From NCBI RefSeq assembly GCF_020537505.1, contig NZ_JAJBMO010000019.1, forward strand, positions 1 to 64,000: DNA of 64,000 nt, in the 5' to 3' direction. Each line of letters opens with the position of its first letter. Position 1 is the first letter of the stretch. The notes beneath the pieces are model-generated. The model did no database searches. It saw nothing but the letters and a program-made list of their open reading frames with translations, and was not told where the DNA came from. A program made the translations under genes and the position numbers. Shown here one piece after another: positions 34,388-43,465 of this stretch. Origin of the DNA: Blautia glucerasea. GTDB lineage: Bacteria; Bacillota; Clostridia; Lachnospirales; Lachnospiraceae.

Positions 34388-35985
34388 TTTACTGCCGGTG
34401 CAGCACAGAGGAAGAGTGCCAGAGGGACGCCCTGATAAGACAGGCGGCAGAGGCAAGAGAATGCGTCCGCCGCCTGAACTGGTCTTTGGAGGACGAATAT
34501 ATCGAGAGCCGGTCCGGTACCAGCACCAGAGGAAGAGAACAATACCAAAGACTTTTTGCAGATCTTCTTAGAGATAGGTTCGAGATTGTGGTGATAAAAT
34601 CCCAGGACAGACTGATGCGGAACACCCGGGACTGGTATATTTTTATTGACCGTCTGGTAACAAGTGGAAAGCAGCTGTATCTGTATCTGGAAAACCGTTT
34701 TTACAATAAGGACGATGCACTGATCACTGGTATTAAGGCAATTCTGGCTGAGGAATACAGCCGGGAGTTAAGCAGAAAGATCAACAATGCCCACCGGAAC
34801 CGCCAGAAAACAGGAAGCGCCCTGATGCTTACCTCCAATACCTATGGATTCCGGAAAATGCCGGACAAAAGCCTGGTGCTTGTGGAAGAAGAAGCCGCAG
34901 TGAAAAGAAAAATGTATGAGCTTTGTGCTGCTGGATTGGGCAGCAGAAGGATTTCCCGGATTTTGCTGGAAGAGGGAATCCGAAAACGCAATGGAAATCC
35001 CTTTTCGGATTCAGATATCCGCCGTATGATCCGGAACCCTATTAACAAGGGGACTGTAGTGATGAATCGGAAACATTATGATTTTGATACCAGAAAGACA
35101 GTGAAAAATCCGGAAGAACAGTTTTTCATTTACGAAAAATGCATTCCGGCTATTGTTCCGGAGGAATTGTGGGAAGCCGCAAACCGGGAAATAGATAGAA
35201 GAAGGAACATTCCGGAAGAACGGGAAAATGTGGAATATGGGAGAAACAAAGGAAAGTATACTTTAAGTGGAAAACTGGTCTGTGGTCTTTGCGGAGCGCC
35301 TTTTTACAGGACCACAAGAAGACGGAAAAAGGATTTGGTCCATGAATGGAAGTGCAGGACCTATCTGGAACAAGGGCGGAAAAAGGAGGGCAGGACAGGA
35401 GGTTGTGAGAATATTCATTTAAAAGAACCGGTCCTTTTTTCTGTTCTGGAAAATATGGACCTGGAGGAACACGTATTTTTTGCAGAAGCAAATAGTTCCC
35501 TGCGCTTATCTGCGGAATCAGGATCCAGCCTGTCAGAACCTGCGCTTATAGAAGCTTTTGTGCAAATTATGAAAGAATGTCTGGAAGAACAGGAAAAGAG
35601 CGCACGAAAGAATCTGGAACAGACAGAGAAAAAGATCAAGCATCAGCAGCGGCTCCTTCTGGATAAATATCTGGAAGGAATCATAGAAGAGCCGGTTTTC
35701 AGGGAAAAACAATATGAATTGCAGCGAAAATTAGAAAAAAGGATCCAGAAACCGGTGGAACGTGCAGAAAAGCATGGGCAGAATCTGGTACAGAATAACG
35801 GCGTGCCGGATCGTCCAGGACAGATCCGGCAATTCCTGGAGCAGGATCATTCCATTTCCAAAGCCTGTACCTTGTGTCTGCTGGAAGAAATAGAAAAGAT
35901 CCGGGTTTATCCAGACCGCCTGGAACTGGTGCAAAAAGGTGGAAAATCCATTATTGCGGTGAAGATTTCCCATATGCTATACTAA
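34375..35985 (+). CDS. Large serine recombinase (site-specific integrase)
   Basis: 536 residues. The resolvase-type catalytic domain (about 1-150) begins MRAVIYCRCSTEEE, with Ser10 as nucleophile, and contains VVIKSQDRLMRN and the following Arg-rich positions. The recombinase domain (about 165-270) includes GLGSRRISRILLEEGI and RRMIRNPINKGTV. A zinc ribbon follows (CGLCGAPFY...WKC...GGCENIHL) near 303-350. A long coiled coil occupies about 400-465. This is the architecture of large serine integrases, which cut attB and attP with a 2-bp core. All domains look intact, so the enzyme is probably active. It almost certainly moved the surrounding 3.3-kb segment into the permease gene. Confidence 0.92.
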   Translation: MRAVIYCRCSTEEECQRDALIRQAAEARECVRRLNWSLEDEYIESRSGTSTRGREQYQRLFADLLRDRFEIVVIKSQDRLMRNTRDWYIFIDRLVTSGKQLYLYLENRFYNKDDALITGIKAILAEEYSRELSRKINNAHRNRQKTGSALMLTSNTYGFRKMPDKSLVLVEEEAAVKRKMYELCAAGLGSRRISRILLEEGIRKRNGNPFSDSDIRRMIRNPINKGTVVMNRKHYDFDTRKTVKNPEEQFFIYEKCIPAIVPEELWEAANREIDRRRNIPEERENVEYGRNKGKYTLSGKLVCGLCGAPFYRTTRRRKKDLVHEWKCRTYLEQGRKKEGRTGGCENIHLKEPVLFSVLENMDLEEHVFFAEANSSLRLSAESGSSLSEPALIEAFVQIMKECLEEQEKSARKNLEQTEKKIKHQQRLLLDKYLEGIIEEPVFREKQYELQRKLEKRIQKPVERAEKHGQNLVQNNGVPDRPGQIRQFLEQDHSISKACTLCLLEEIEKIRVYPDRLELVQKGGKSIIAVKISHMLY

Positions 35986-36081
35986 AAAAACATATGGCAG
36001 CAAACTGGCCTGTTTATACAGGCTGGATTAAAAATGCCAATAACATATAGAAGCGAATGAAATCATATGAGGAGCATATCT

Positions 36082-36579
36082 ATGAATATTAGAAAATCTA
36101 CTGTACAGGATCTTCCGCAGATCCTGGAGTTATACAAAATCGCAAGAGAATTTATGAAAAACAATGGCAATCCCAACCAGTGGGAGGACCGTTATCCCGA
36201 GGTTTCCACTGTAGAGAATGATGTGAAACAAGGCATTTCCCATGTATGTGAGGAAAACGGGAAGATCGTAGGAACGTTTGTGTTTTTTATTGGGGAAGAT
36301 CCTACGTACCGTGTGATCGAAAACGGGGCATGGCACAGCCGGCAGAAGCCATACGGAGTTATTCACAGGGTAGCTTCCGATGGAGAAACAAGAGGCGTAA
36401 CGAAAGCTGCTTTTTCCTATGGTATGGAGAAATGCGGATATCTGCGCATTGACACCCATGAAGATAACAAACCAATGCAGGGAGCACTGAAGAAGTTTGG
36501 ATTTCGGGAATGCGGCATCATCCATCTGGAAAGAGGGGCTGAGCGGATCGCCTTTGACTGTCTGAAAGAATGGATCTGA
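36082..36579 (+). CDS. GNAT family N-acetyltransferase
   Basis: 165 residues with the GNAT fold: MNIRKSTVQDLPQILELYKIAREFM at the start, then strands with GKIVGTFVFFIG, a YGVIHRVASDG segment and an acetyl-CoA-binding area (TRGVTKAAFSYGMEKCGY), ending LKKFGFRECGII. The substrate is unknown. AGGAG seven bases upstream picks ATG 36082 over 36067. It lies inside the integrative element, 96 bases after the recombinase, and so is cargo. Such acetyltransferases sometimes give resistance or modify small molecules; nothing here shows which. Confidence 0.85.
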   Translation: MNIRKSTVQDLPQILELYKIAREFMKNNGNPNQWEDRYPEVSTVENDVKQGISHVCEENGKIVGTFVFFIGEDPTYRVIENGAWHSRQKPYGVIHRVASDGETRGVTKAAFSYGMEKCGYLRIDTHEDNKPMQGALKKFGFRECGIIHLERGAERIAFDCLKEWI

Positions 36580-36664
36580 AAATTTGTAAATTTTATATCC
36601 TTTTTTGAAGACATACAGGAATGCGCTTCGTTATAGTAGAGTGGAAAGAAAAGAGAAAAGCAGT

Positions 36665-37420
36665 TTACCAAGAATTGCATAGAAACAGAGAATTGGAAAA
36701 GCAAAAAATCAGAATGCGTACCTGCTGGAATGTCTGGCTGCCATATATGATCAGGTAGCCAAGTCCCTGTCTGGCTCCGATGAATTCTCCAATGATCACA
36801 CCCACCAGGCAAAGTCCGATGTTCACCTTCATGTTTGCCAGAATGAGGGGGACAGAGGAAGGCAGAACAATTTTTAACAGCTCTTCCTTTTTGCCGCCGC
36901 CCAGGGTACGGATCAGTTTTAACTTTTCCTGGCTGATCTCCCCAAAGCCAGTGTAAAGGTTCAAAATGGATCCGAAGATGGCAACGGACATACCAGCTAC
37001 AATAATGGTGCGCTGGCGAGCCCCTAGCCATACGATCAAAAGCGGTGCCAGAGCGGATTTGGGAAGACTGTTCAGAACCACCAGATAAGGCTCCAGCACT
37101 TTTGCAAGCCGGGGACATCCCCATAGCAGAATGGAAATACCAAGTCCAAGTATCACTACGAAGAAGAAACTAAGAAGAGTTTCTTTAAGTGTGGCACCGA
37201 TGTGGACAAAAAGGGACTGATCTTTTGCCATTTCCCAAAAGGTTTTGAAGATCATGGAAGGACTGCTGAAGATAAAGGAATCGATCCAGCCCATCCTTGC
37301 GGTGATCTCCCATTGTGTAAGAAAAATAAGAAAGACCAGAAGCCTTGCGCTTATCACCAGGCGACGGTCCCTTTTCTGACGGGCAAGATATGCTTTTTGC
37401 GCGTGGGAGAGTTCATGCAT
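36665..37420 (-). CDS. ABC transporter permease, truncated by the integrative element
   Basis: Membrane subunit of a nitrate/sulfonate/taurine (SsuC/TauC)-type importer. The genuine part is 37420-36731, about 230 residues, with five membrane segments and the ATPase-contact loop (EKLKLIRTLGGGKKEELLKIVLPSSVP). After YGSQTF the frame enters the element and adds about 21 foreign residues (QQVRILIFCF...) before a stop at 36665. The last membrane segment lies at 33410-33308. As it stands the protein is probably non-functional. Its start overlaps the stop of the ATPase gene (37413) by a few bases. No substrate-binding protein gene is adjacent. Confidence 0.85.
   Translation of the reverse strand: MHELSHAQKAYLARQKRDRRLVISARLLVFLIFLTQWEITARMGWIDSFIFSSPSMIFKTFWEMAKDQSLFVHIGATLKETLLSFFFVVILGLGISILLWGCPRLAKVLEPYLVVLNSLPKSALAPLLIVWLGARQRTIIVAGMSVAIFGSILNLYTGFGEISQEKLKLIRTLGGGKKEELLKIVLPSSVPLILANMKVNIGLCLVGVIIGEFIGARQGLGYLIIYGSQTFQQVRILIFCFSNSLFLCNSW
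36711..36745. other. att junction, left end (B-P' half site)
   Basis: Minus-strand sequence GGCAGCCAGACATT is permease, followed by CCAGCAGGTACGCATTCTG of the element. The CATTCTG is the inverted partner of CAGAATG at the other end, at equal distance from the TT core (36729-36730). Confidence 0.7.
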
Positions 37421-38180
37421 TCTGATTCAGCTCCTTCCAGATCAGGTTAAAGTAGGATTTGAAAGCCGGGGCATTTCTTGAGGTAAGAGGTGTACGGTCT
37501 TTCATATTCAGGTCGATGGGTATGATCTTTACCACAGTGGCTGGACGGTGGGAAAGGATTAGTATCCGGTCAGCCATGCTGATGGCTTCGGAAATATCGT
37601 GAGTGACAAGAATTGCCGGCTTCTTTTGCTTTTTCAGGATTTTTCCAATGTCATCACTTACGTTTAGCCTTGTCTGGTAATCAAGGGCTGAGAAGGGCTC
37701 GTCAAGGAGCAGAAGGTCAGGCTTCAGTGCCAAAGTGCGGATCAGTGCCGCCCGCTGGCGCATACCGCCGGAGAGCTGGCTTGGACGCTGGTTACGGAAT
37801 TTGTCCAGCTCATAGAGCTTTAACATGTGGTCCACATAAGAAAGATTTTTCTTCGTAAGCTCCCCGCGGATTTCCAGACCAAGGAGAACATTGCGGTAAA
37901 TGCTGCGCCACTCCAGAAGATGATCCTTCTGGAGCATATAGCCAATGCGGGCGCTGTCCCCGCTTATAGGATTTCCATTCATAAGAATGGTACCCTGTTC
38001 AGCGGTAAGAAGTCCGCAGATCAGATTCAGAAGCGTGGACTTTCCACAGCCAGAAGGCCCCACAACTGCCAGGAACTCTTCTGGCATCAGTTCAAAGGAT
38101 ATATGAGAAAGGGCAGCTGTCTCCCCAGATAGGCTATGGTAAGAAAGACTCACATCCTTCACTTCCAGAAGCGGATTCAT
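37413..38180 (-). CDS. ABC transporter ATP-binding protein (nitrate/sulfonate/taurine type)
   Basis: 255 residues. Walker A GPSGCGKST is near residue 46, the Q-loop LQKDHLLEW, the signature LSGGMRQR near residue 138, Walker B LLLLDEPFSALD and the switch His in VTHDISEA. It belongs to the SsuB/TauB/ThiZ group. I start at ATG 38180, seven bases after GGAGG; longer frames upstream lack a site and overlap the divergent promoter region. It is intact, whereas its partner permease is split, so the transporter is probably off unless the element leaves. Confidence 0.93.
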   Translation of the reverse strand: MNPLLEVKDVSLSYHSLSGETAALSHISFELMPEEFLAVVGPSGCGKSTLLNLICGLLTAEQGTILMNGNPISGDSARIGYMLQKDHLLEWRSIYRNVLLGLEIRGELTKKNLSYVDHMLKLYELDKFRNQRPSQLSGGMRQRAALIRTLALKPDLLLLDEPFSALDYQTRLNVSDDIGKILKKQKKPAILVTHDISEAISMADRILILSHRPATVVKIIPIDLNMKDRTPLTSRNAPAFKSYFNLIWKELNQNA

Positions 38181-38345
38181 AATCAAACCTCCATTTTTGT
38201 ATAATTTATGATATGCTTTTGGAATAGGGTGTGTTATACTATAGAAGTGTATCTGTGCTGCGTACAGATACGCTGCGATGCGCGGACACAAAAAGTGGGG
38301 TTCGTAATTTTCGTATCGACAATTTTTTAGAAAGAAAATAAGATT

Positions 38346-39380
38346 ATGAGCAAAAAGCAAACGGTTCTTAACCTGTTATTTCTGGTAATCGTTTTCGGGC
38401 TTACTATGTACCTGATTTTTCGTGGTAAGGATATCGGGGATATTATCAGCACTGCAAGGGAAGCAGATGGAAGATACCTGCTTCTGAGTCTTGTGTGCGT
38501 GGTACTTTTTATCCTGGGCGAATCGGTTATCATTTTTTATATGATGAAAACTCTTGGAGCCAGTGTGAAGATGAGCCACTGTGCATTGTACTCTTTTGTA
38601 GGATTTTTCTTCAGCTGCATTACCCCGTCTGCTTCAGGCGGACAGCCAATGCAGATTTTCTATATGAAAAAGGATAAGCTGCCCATTCCGGTCACCACGC
38701 TGGTCCTGATGATCGTCACCATCACTTATAAAGCAGTGCTGGTTGTGATCGGTATTTTGATCTGTCTTTTAGGCGGAGATTTCTTGAGAGGCTATCTGGG
38801 AGATTATATGTGGGTGTTTTATCTTGGCGTAGGGCTGAATGTGTTCTGCGTTACCTTTATGCTGATACTGGTGTTTGCTCCCGGTCTGGCTAAATGGATC
38901 ATGGTAAAAGGCCTGAAGATCATTGAGCATATCCGGATCCTGAAGCCGAAGAAGACCAGACTGGAAAAGCTGGAGGCTTCCATGGACCAGTATCATGAGA
39001 CGGCGGCTTTCTGGGCCAGCCATAAACGGATTATACTGAATGTATTTATCATTACATTTGTACAGCGGTGTATTCTGTTCACGGTAACCTACTGGGTATA
39101 TCGTGCCCTGGGACTTCATGAGTATGGAATCCTGACCATTACTATTTTACAGGCGGTGATTTCCGTATCGGTTGATATGCTTCCGCTTCCGGGAGGTATG
39201 GGAATCAGCGAGACATTATATATGGTGATGTTTGTGCCAGTATTTGGACAGCTTCTTCTGCCATCCATGCTGCTCAGCCGTGGAATTGCCTATTATGGGC
39301 AAATGCTGATCAGCGCGCTGATGACGTGCGTGGCACATCTTACCATTGGACGGAAAAACAGAGAGATACAAGGAAGTTAA
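38346..39380 (+). CDS. Flippase-like membrane protein (lysylphosphatidylglycerol synthase transmembrane family)
   Basis: 344 residues with about eight membrane segments, homologous to the transmembrane part of MprF and to UPF0104. Motifs include PSASGGQPMQIFYM near residue 98 and LPGGMGISETLYM near residue 280. The soluble synthase domain of MprF is absent, so it may move a lipid across the membrane rather than aminoacylate it. It is followed by phosphatidylserine synthase and decarboxylase, which makes a role in phospholipid handling likely. No strong ribosome binding site is seen; AGAAAG lies about ten bases upstream. Confidence 0.85.
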   Translation: MSKKQTVLNLLFLVIVFGLTMYLIFRGKDIGDIISTAREADGRYLLLSLVCVVLFILGESVIIFYMMKTLGASVKMSHCALYSFVGFFFSCITPSASGGQPMQIFYMKKDKLPIPVTTLVLMIVTITYKAVLVVIGILICLLGGDFLRGYLGDYMWVFYLGVGLNVFCVTFMLILVFAPGLAKWIMVKGLKIIEHIRILKPKKTRLEKLEASMDQYHETAAFWASHKRIILNVFIITFVQRCILFTVTYWVYRALGLHEYGILTITILQAVISVSVDMLPLPGGMGISETLYMVMFVPVFGQLLLPSMLLSRGIAYYGQMLISALMTCVAHLTIGRKNREIQGS

Positions 39381-39424
39381 CAATTGCTATGAAGGAAGAA
39401 CGTTTTGAAAAGGAGAAACAGGAT

Positions 39425-40042
39425 ATGCTTGGATTTTATGATTATACAGTGGTGCTTACTTACATAAGCCTTACCATTTCCGTATTTGGAATGACAAGGG
39501 CGCTTGCAGGAAACTTTAAGGTTGCGATTTTATGTCTGGCGTTGTCCGGACTTTGTGATATGTTTGACGGCAAAATTGCCCGCACAAAGAAGAACCGGAC
39601 AGAGGATGAGAAGAAATTCGGGATCCAGATCGATTCTCTGTGTGATGTGGTATGCTTCGGCGTATTTCCGGCAATGCTCTGCTATTGTCTGGGAATGGAC
39701 CGGATTCCGGGAATCATTATTCTCTGTCTGTACTGTGTAGCGTCTGTGATCCGTCTTGCTTATTTTAACGTAATGGAAGAAAAAAGACAGAATGAGACTT
39801 CCGAGCTGCGCCAGTATTACCAGGGGCTGCCCATCACCTCTATGGCGATCATCCTGCCGTTTCTGTATCTTCTTCGCAGAGGCTGCGGAAATAATTTCCT
39901 GCTGGTGATCCATGTAGCTGTGATAGTAGTGGGTGTGCTGTTTGTTACGGATTTCAAGGTGAAAAAGCCCCAGAATCCAATGGTGATCCTTCTTGTGGCG
40001 CTTGTGGCACTGGCGCTTTCCATGATGTTCCATCTGCTGTAA
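39425..40042 (+). CDS. pssA: CDP-diacylglycerol-serine O-phosphatidyltransferase
   Basis: Joins serine to CDP-diacylglycerol to make phosphatidylserine. 205 residues with about six membrane segments and the CDP-alcohol phosphatidyltransferase signature spread over LSGLCDMFDGKIARTKKNRTEDEKKFGIQIDSLCD (D-G-x2-A-R-x8-G-x3-D-x3-D). The start is ATG 39425, nine bases after AAAGGAG; upstream in-frame starts overlap the flippase gene. Its partner decarboxylase follows at 150 bases, so this pair should make phosphatidylethanolamine. Confidence 0.93.
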   Translation: MLGFYDYTVVLTYISLTISVFGMTRALAGNFKVAILCLALSGLCDMFDGKIARTKKNRTEDEKKFGIQIDSLCDVVCFGVFPAMLCYCLGMDRIPGIIILCLYCVASVIRLAYFNVMEEKRQNETSELRQYYQGLPITSMAIILPFLYLLRRGCGNNFLLVIHVAVIVVGVLFVTDFKVKKPQNPMVILLVALVALALSMMFHLL

Positions 40043-40192
40043 ATATAGGCAGAAAAGTTTTGCCCCGGCAGATTGCAAAGGTGGCCAGGGTGCATAGGAT
40101 AGTTCGCAGCAGGTGAATGGAACAGCAATGGAGATTACGTGAAGAGCGGCTGGAAAACAGATACATATGATTTTGGGAGTCCAGGAGGTACT

Positions 40193-41074
40193 ATGAAATA
40201 TATTGACAGAAAAGGAAATATCACTATAGAAGAGAACGGACAGGATAAGTTTCTGCGCCATTTATATAATGACTGGGGCGGTCGTCTCTGTGTGAAAATC
40301 CTGGTGCAGCCATTTGTTACCAGGCTGGGCGGCTGGTTTTTGAACACCAGACTTTCTGCCCGTATGGTCCCTGGTTTTGTGGAGCGGAACAAGATTGACC
40401 TTTCTGTTTGTACCACGCAGAAATTTCACTCCTACAATGATTTTTTTACCAGACGGTTAAAAGAGGGACAGCGTCCGGTTGCAGAGGATGAAAGTTTGCT
40501 GGTCAGTCCCTGCGATGGGAAGGTTACAGTCAGCCGCATTGGAAGTGATTCCCGTTTTTTCATAAAGGATACCCCTTATACCCTTGAGCGCCTTCTGGAG
40601 AACAAAAAACTGGCAGAACGGTATCTGGGCGGTTATGCGGTAATCCTCAGACTGACTGTGGATGATTACCATCATTACTGTTATGTGGCAGATGGGGAGA
40701 AATCTCCAGCTGTAAAGATTCCAGGCGTTTTTCATACAGTAAATCCGGCAGCTAATGATGCGTGCCAGATCTACCATGAGAATAGCAGAGAGTACTGTCT
40801 GTTAAAAACAAAGCGGTTTGGCACCATCATCATGATGGAAGTGGGTGCCATGATGGTAGGGAAGATCACAAACCTGGAGCCGGGTGCCTGTGAAGTAAAA
40901 AAAGGCGAAGAAAAAGGCTATTTTGAATTTGGAGGTTCTACTATCGTTGTGCTTTTACAGCATGGGAAAATAAGGCTGGATGCCGACTTAATAGAGAATT
41001 CCGAGAGTGGATATGAAACGATTGTAAGAATGGGTGAGAGAATTGGAAAATGTAAACTACCAAAAAGAGCTTGA
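40193..41074 (+). CDS. psd: Phosphatidylserine decarboxylase proenzyme
   Basis: Decarboxylates phosphatidylserine to phosphatidylethanolamine. 293 residues. The N-terminal part includes YNDFFTRRLKEGQRP, typical of clostridial Psd, then the substrate loop VDDYHHYCYVADG. Self-cleavage occurs in EFGGSTIVVL, where Ser249 becomes the pyruvoyl group. AGGAGG precedes ATG 40193. It overlaps queH by 41 bases. The order of flippase, pssA, psd suggests one lipid-synthesis unit. Confidence 0.95.
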   Translation: MKYIDRKGNITIEENGQDKFLRHLYNDWGGRLCVKILVQPFVTRLGGWFLNTRLSARMVPGFVERNKIDLSVCTTQKFHSYNDFFTRRLKEGQRPVAEDESLLVSPCDGKVTVSRIGSDSRFFIKDTPYTLERLLENKKLAERYLGGYAVILRLTVDDYHHYCYVADGEKSPAVKIPGVFHTVNPAANDACQIYHENSREYCLLKTKRFGTIIMMEVGAMMVGKITNLEPGACEVKKGEEKGYFEFGGSTIVVLLQHGKIRLDADLIENSESGYETIVRMGERIGKCKLPKRA

Positions 41075-41696
41075 GAAATTAATTGAACAGCATCAGAAAG
41101 AAGGAAAGGTTCCAAGGCTTTTCCTTCATGCGTGCTGCGCACCCTGCAGCAGTTATGTCCTGGAATATCTTTCCAGGTTTTTTTCTGTTACGGTGTTTTT
41201 TTATAATCCTAATATTTCCCCAAAGGAGGAGTATGACAAGCGTGTGGCAGAGATCCGCAGGCTGATCAGCGAGATGGAATTTCTCCATCCGGTAACACTG
41301 GTGGAGGGAGCGTATAAACCAGAGGACTTTTACGCTATGGCAAAGGGGTTGGAGGATGTGCCAGAGGGTGGAACACGGTGCTTTAAATGCTATCGCCTTC
41401 GAATGGAGGCAGCAGCGAAGCTGGCCAGAGAGGGCGGATACGATTATTTTACCACCACACTTTCCATCAGTCCTTTGAAAAATGCAGGAAAGATCAACGA
41501 GATCGGACAGGAGCTTTCCCAGATTTATAAGGTGGAGCATCTACCTTCTGATTTTAAGAAGAAGAACGGTTATAAGCGCTCCATCGAGCTTTCCCACGAG
41601 TACGGGCTGTATAGGCAGAATTATTGCGGATGTGTGTTTTCCAAAAAGGAGAGCCTGGAGAGGGAGAAAAAGAAGCAGGAGAACAGCCTGGAATAA
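41034..41696 (+). CDS. queH: Epoxyqueuosine reductase QueH
   Basis: Final reduction step in queuosine tRNA-modification synthesis, the QueH type that replaces QueG. 220 residues with the cysteine motifs of the family: HACCAPCSS near residue 31, KCYRLRMEAAA near 118 and NYCGCVFSKKES near 200. These bind an Fe-S cluster and iron. The GTG start at 41034 lies inside psd, with only weak ribosome binding sequence, so translation is probably coupled to psd. A start at TTG 41043 would also fit. Confidence 0.92.
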   Translation: MRELENVNYQKELEKLIEQHQKEGKVPRLFLHACCAPCSSYVLEYLSRFFSVTVFFYNPNISPKEEYDKRVAEIRRLISEMEFLHPVTLVEGAYKPEDFYAMAKGLEDVPEGGTRCFKCYRLRMEAAAKLAREGGYDYFTTTLSISPLKNAGKINEIGQELSQIYKVEHLPSDFKKKNGYKRSIELSHEYGLYRQNYCGCVFSKKESLEREKKKQENSLE

Positions 41697-41887
41697 TATG
41701 GGTTTTAGGAATATGGTAAAATTCATTGGGAAAGAGTCTTTGCAATTGAAAAAAAGTGTGATAAACTAGCACTTGATTGTAGTAAAGTTAGAAAGAATTT
41801 GCAAAGCGCCGGGGAATATGATCAGATTTCAAATATGGAATACAGATTGGATTTCGGAAGGCTTTTGCAGGAAATGAGGAGAAATAT

Positions 41888-43267
41888 ATGGCACAGCTTT
41901 GGGGCGGACGCTTTACCAAGGAAACCGACAAACTGGTTTACAATTTTAATGCGTCCATTTCATTTGACCAGAAATTTTATGAGCAGGATATCCGTGGAAG
42001 CAGAGCGCATGTAAAAATGCTTGCAAAACAGGGAATCCTGACAGAAGAAGAGAGAGACCAGATCTTAGAAGGCCTGGATGGAATCCTGGCAGATGTAAAG
42101 GCAGACAGACTTGCGATCACATCTGAGTATGAGGATATTCACAGCTTCGTGGAAGCAAACCTGATCGACCGTATTGGAGATCCAGGTAAGAAGCTTCATA
42201 CTGGAAGAAGCCGCAATGACCAGGTTGCACTGGACATGAAGCTTTATGTGCGTGACGAGATCGATGCCATTGACCAGGAAGTGAAAGCGCTCCTTCTGGC
42301 ACTTCAGAAGATCATGGAGGAGAATATACATACCTATATGCCAGGCTTTACCCATCTTCAGAAGGCACAGCCGGTCACCCTGGCCCATCATGTAGGGGCT
42401 TATTTTGAAATGTTCCGCCGTGACAGAAGCCGCCTTTTTGATATTCGTAAGCGAATGAATACCTGTCCTCTTGGTGCCGGTGCTCTTGCAGGAACCACCT
42501 ATCCTCTGGACAGAGAATATACTGCACAGCTTCTGGATTTTGATGAGCCAACCAGAAACAGCATGGACTCTGTATCTGACAGAGATTACGTGATCGAACT
42601 GTTATCAGCCCTTTCTACGATTATGATGCATCTCAGTCGTTTTTCTGAGGAGATCATTCTCTGGAATTCCAATGAGTACCGTTTTGTGGAGATTGATGAT
42701 GCATACAGCACCGGAAGCAGTATTATGCCCCAGAAAAAGAACCCGGATATTGCTGAGCTGGTAAGAGGAAAAACAGGACGTGTTTATGGAGCACTGACCT
42801 CTATGCTGACAACCATGAAGGGGATTCCGCTTGCATACAACAAAGATATGCAGGAAGATAAAGAGCTCACATTTGATGCCATTGATACAGTGAAGGGCTG
42901 TCTGGCACTCTTTACCGGTATGGTTTCCACCATGCAGTTTAATAAGGCAAATATGGAAGCAAGTGCGAAGAATGGTTTTACCAATGCCACAGATGCAGCA
43001 GATTATCTTGTAAATCATGGAGTGCCTTTCCGTGATGCCCACGGAATCGTGGGACAGCTGGTCCTGAAATGCATTGATAAAGGAATTTCCCTGGATGAGC
43101 TGTCTCTTGCGGAGTATAAGGAGATCAGCCCTGTATTTGAGCAGGATATTTATGAAGCCATCAGCATGAAAACCTGCGTGGAGAAACGAATGACTCTTGG
43201 TGCACCTGGCCCGGATGTGATGGAAAAGGTGATCGCAGGGAATAAAAAATATCTGGAAGAAAACTAA
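41888..43267 (+). CDS. argH: Argininosuccinate lyase
   Basis: Splits argininosuccinate into arginine and fumarate. 459 residues, full length. Begins MAQLWGGRFTKETDKLV and contains the fumarase/aspartase superfamily signature GSSIMPQKKNPD near residue 278 with the catalytic Ser, and THLQKAQPVTLAHH near residue 157 with the acid/base His. GAGGAG is eight bases before the ATG. No argG or other arg gene lies adjacent. Confidence 0.97.
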   Translation: MAQLWGGRFTKETDKLVYNFNASISFDQKFYEQDIRGSRAHVKMLAKQGILTEEERDQILEGLDGILADVKADRLAITSEYEDIHSFVEANLIDRIGDPGKKLHTGRSRNDQVALDMKLYVRDEIDAIDQEVKALLLALQKIMEENIHTYMPGFTHLQKAQPVTLAHHVGAYFEMFRRDRSRLFDIRKRMNTCPLGAGALAGTTYPLDREYTAQLLDFDEPTRNSMDSVSDRDYVIELLSALSTIMMHLSRFSEEIILWNSNEYRFVEIDDAYSTGSSIMPQKKNPDIAELVRGKTGRVYGALTSMLTTMKGIPLAYNKDMQEDKELTFDAIDTVKGCLALFTGMVSTMQFNKANMEASAKNGFTNATDAADYLVNHGVPFRDAHGIVGQLVLKCIDKGISLDELSLAEYKEISPVFEQDIYEAISMKTCVEKRMTLGAPGPDVMEKVIAGNKKYLEEN

Positions 43268-43387
43268 AGGGCAGGAGAATTCCTTGAATGGTTCTGTGTA
43301 AAGTTACCAAAGAATCCTGTTTTATGGGATTTTTTTGGTAATTTGAATGAATTTATTACTTTAATATGATAAAATTCAAGAAAGTAC

Positions 43388-43416
43388 TTGCATTTTTAAA
43401 GGACATGGTATAGTAT
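43388..43416 (+). promoter_or_regulatory. Possible promoter of asd
   Basis: TTGCAT (43388-43393) with TAGTAT (43411-43416) at 17 bases, overlapping TATAGT at 15 bases. About 50 bases upstream of the start codon. Confidence 0.4.
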
Positions 43417-43465
43417 GTCATAGAAATACACATGTACGCAGAGGAAAGAATGAGGAGAGAACGTT

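Larger units (their letters stand above)
33411..36730. mobile_element. 3.3-kb serine-recombinase integrative element inside a permease gene
   Basis: A 3,318-bp segment separates two halves of one permease gene. It encodes a large serine recombinase (34375-35985), a small overlapping ORF before it, another small ORF, a DUF4832 gene fragment and a GNAT acetyltransferase. Both junctions share TT (AA at 33411-33412 and 36729-36730 on the plus strand). Removing the segment gives an uninterrupted permease; joining its ends gives a 40-bp sequence with inverted CAGAATG ends centred on TT, as expected of attP for a serine integrase. No conjugation, replication or capsid genes are present, so it is minimal or internally deleted. 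Confidence 0.85.
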
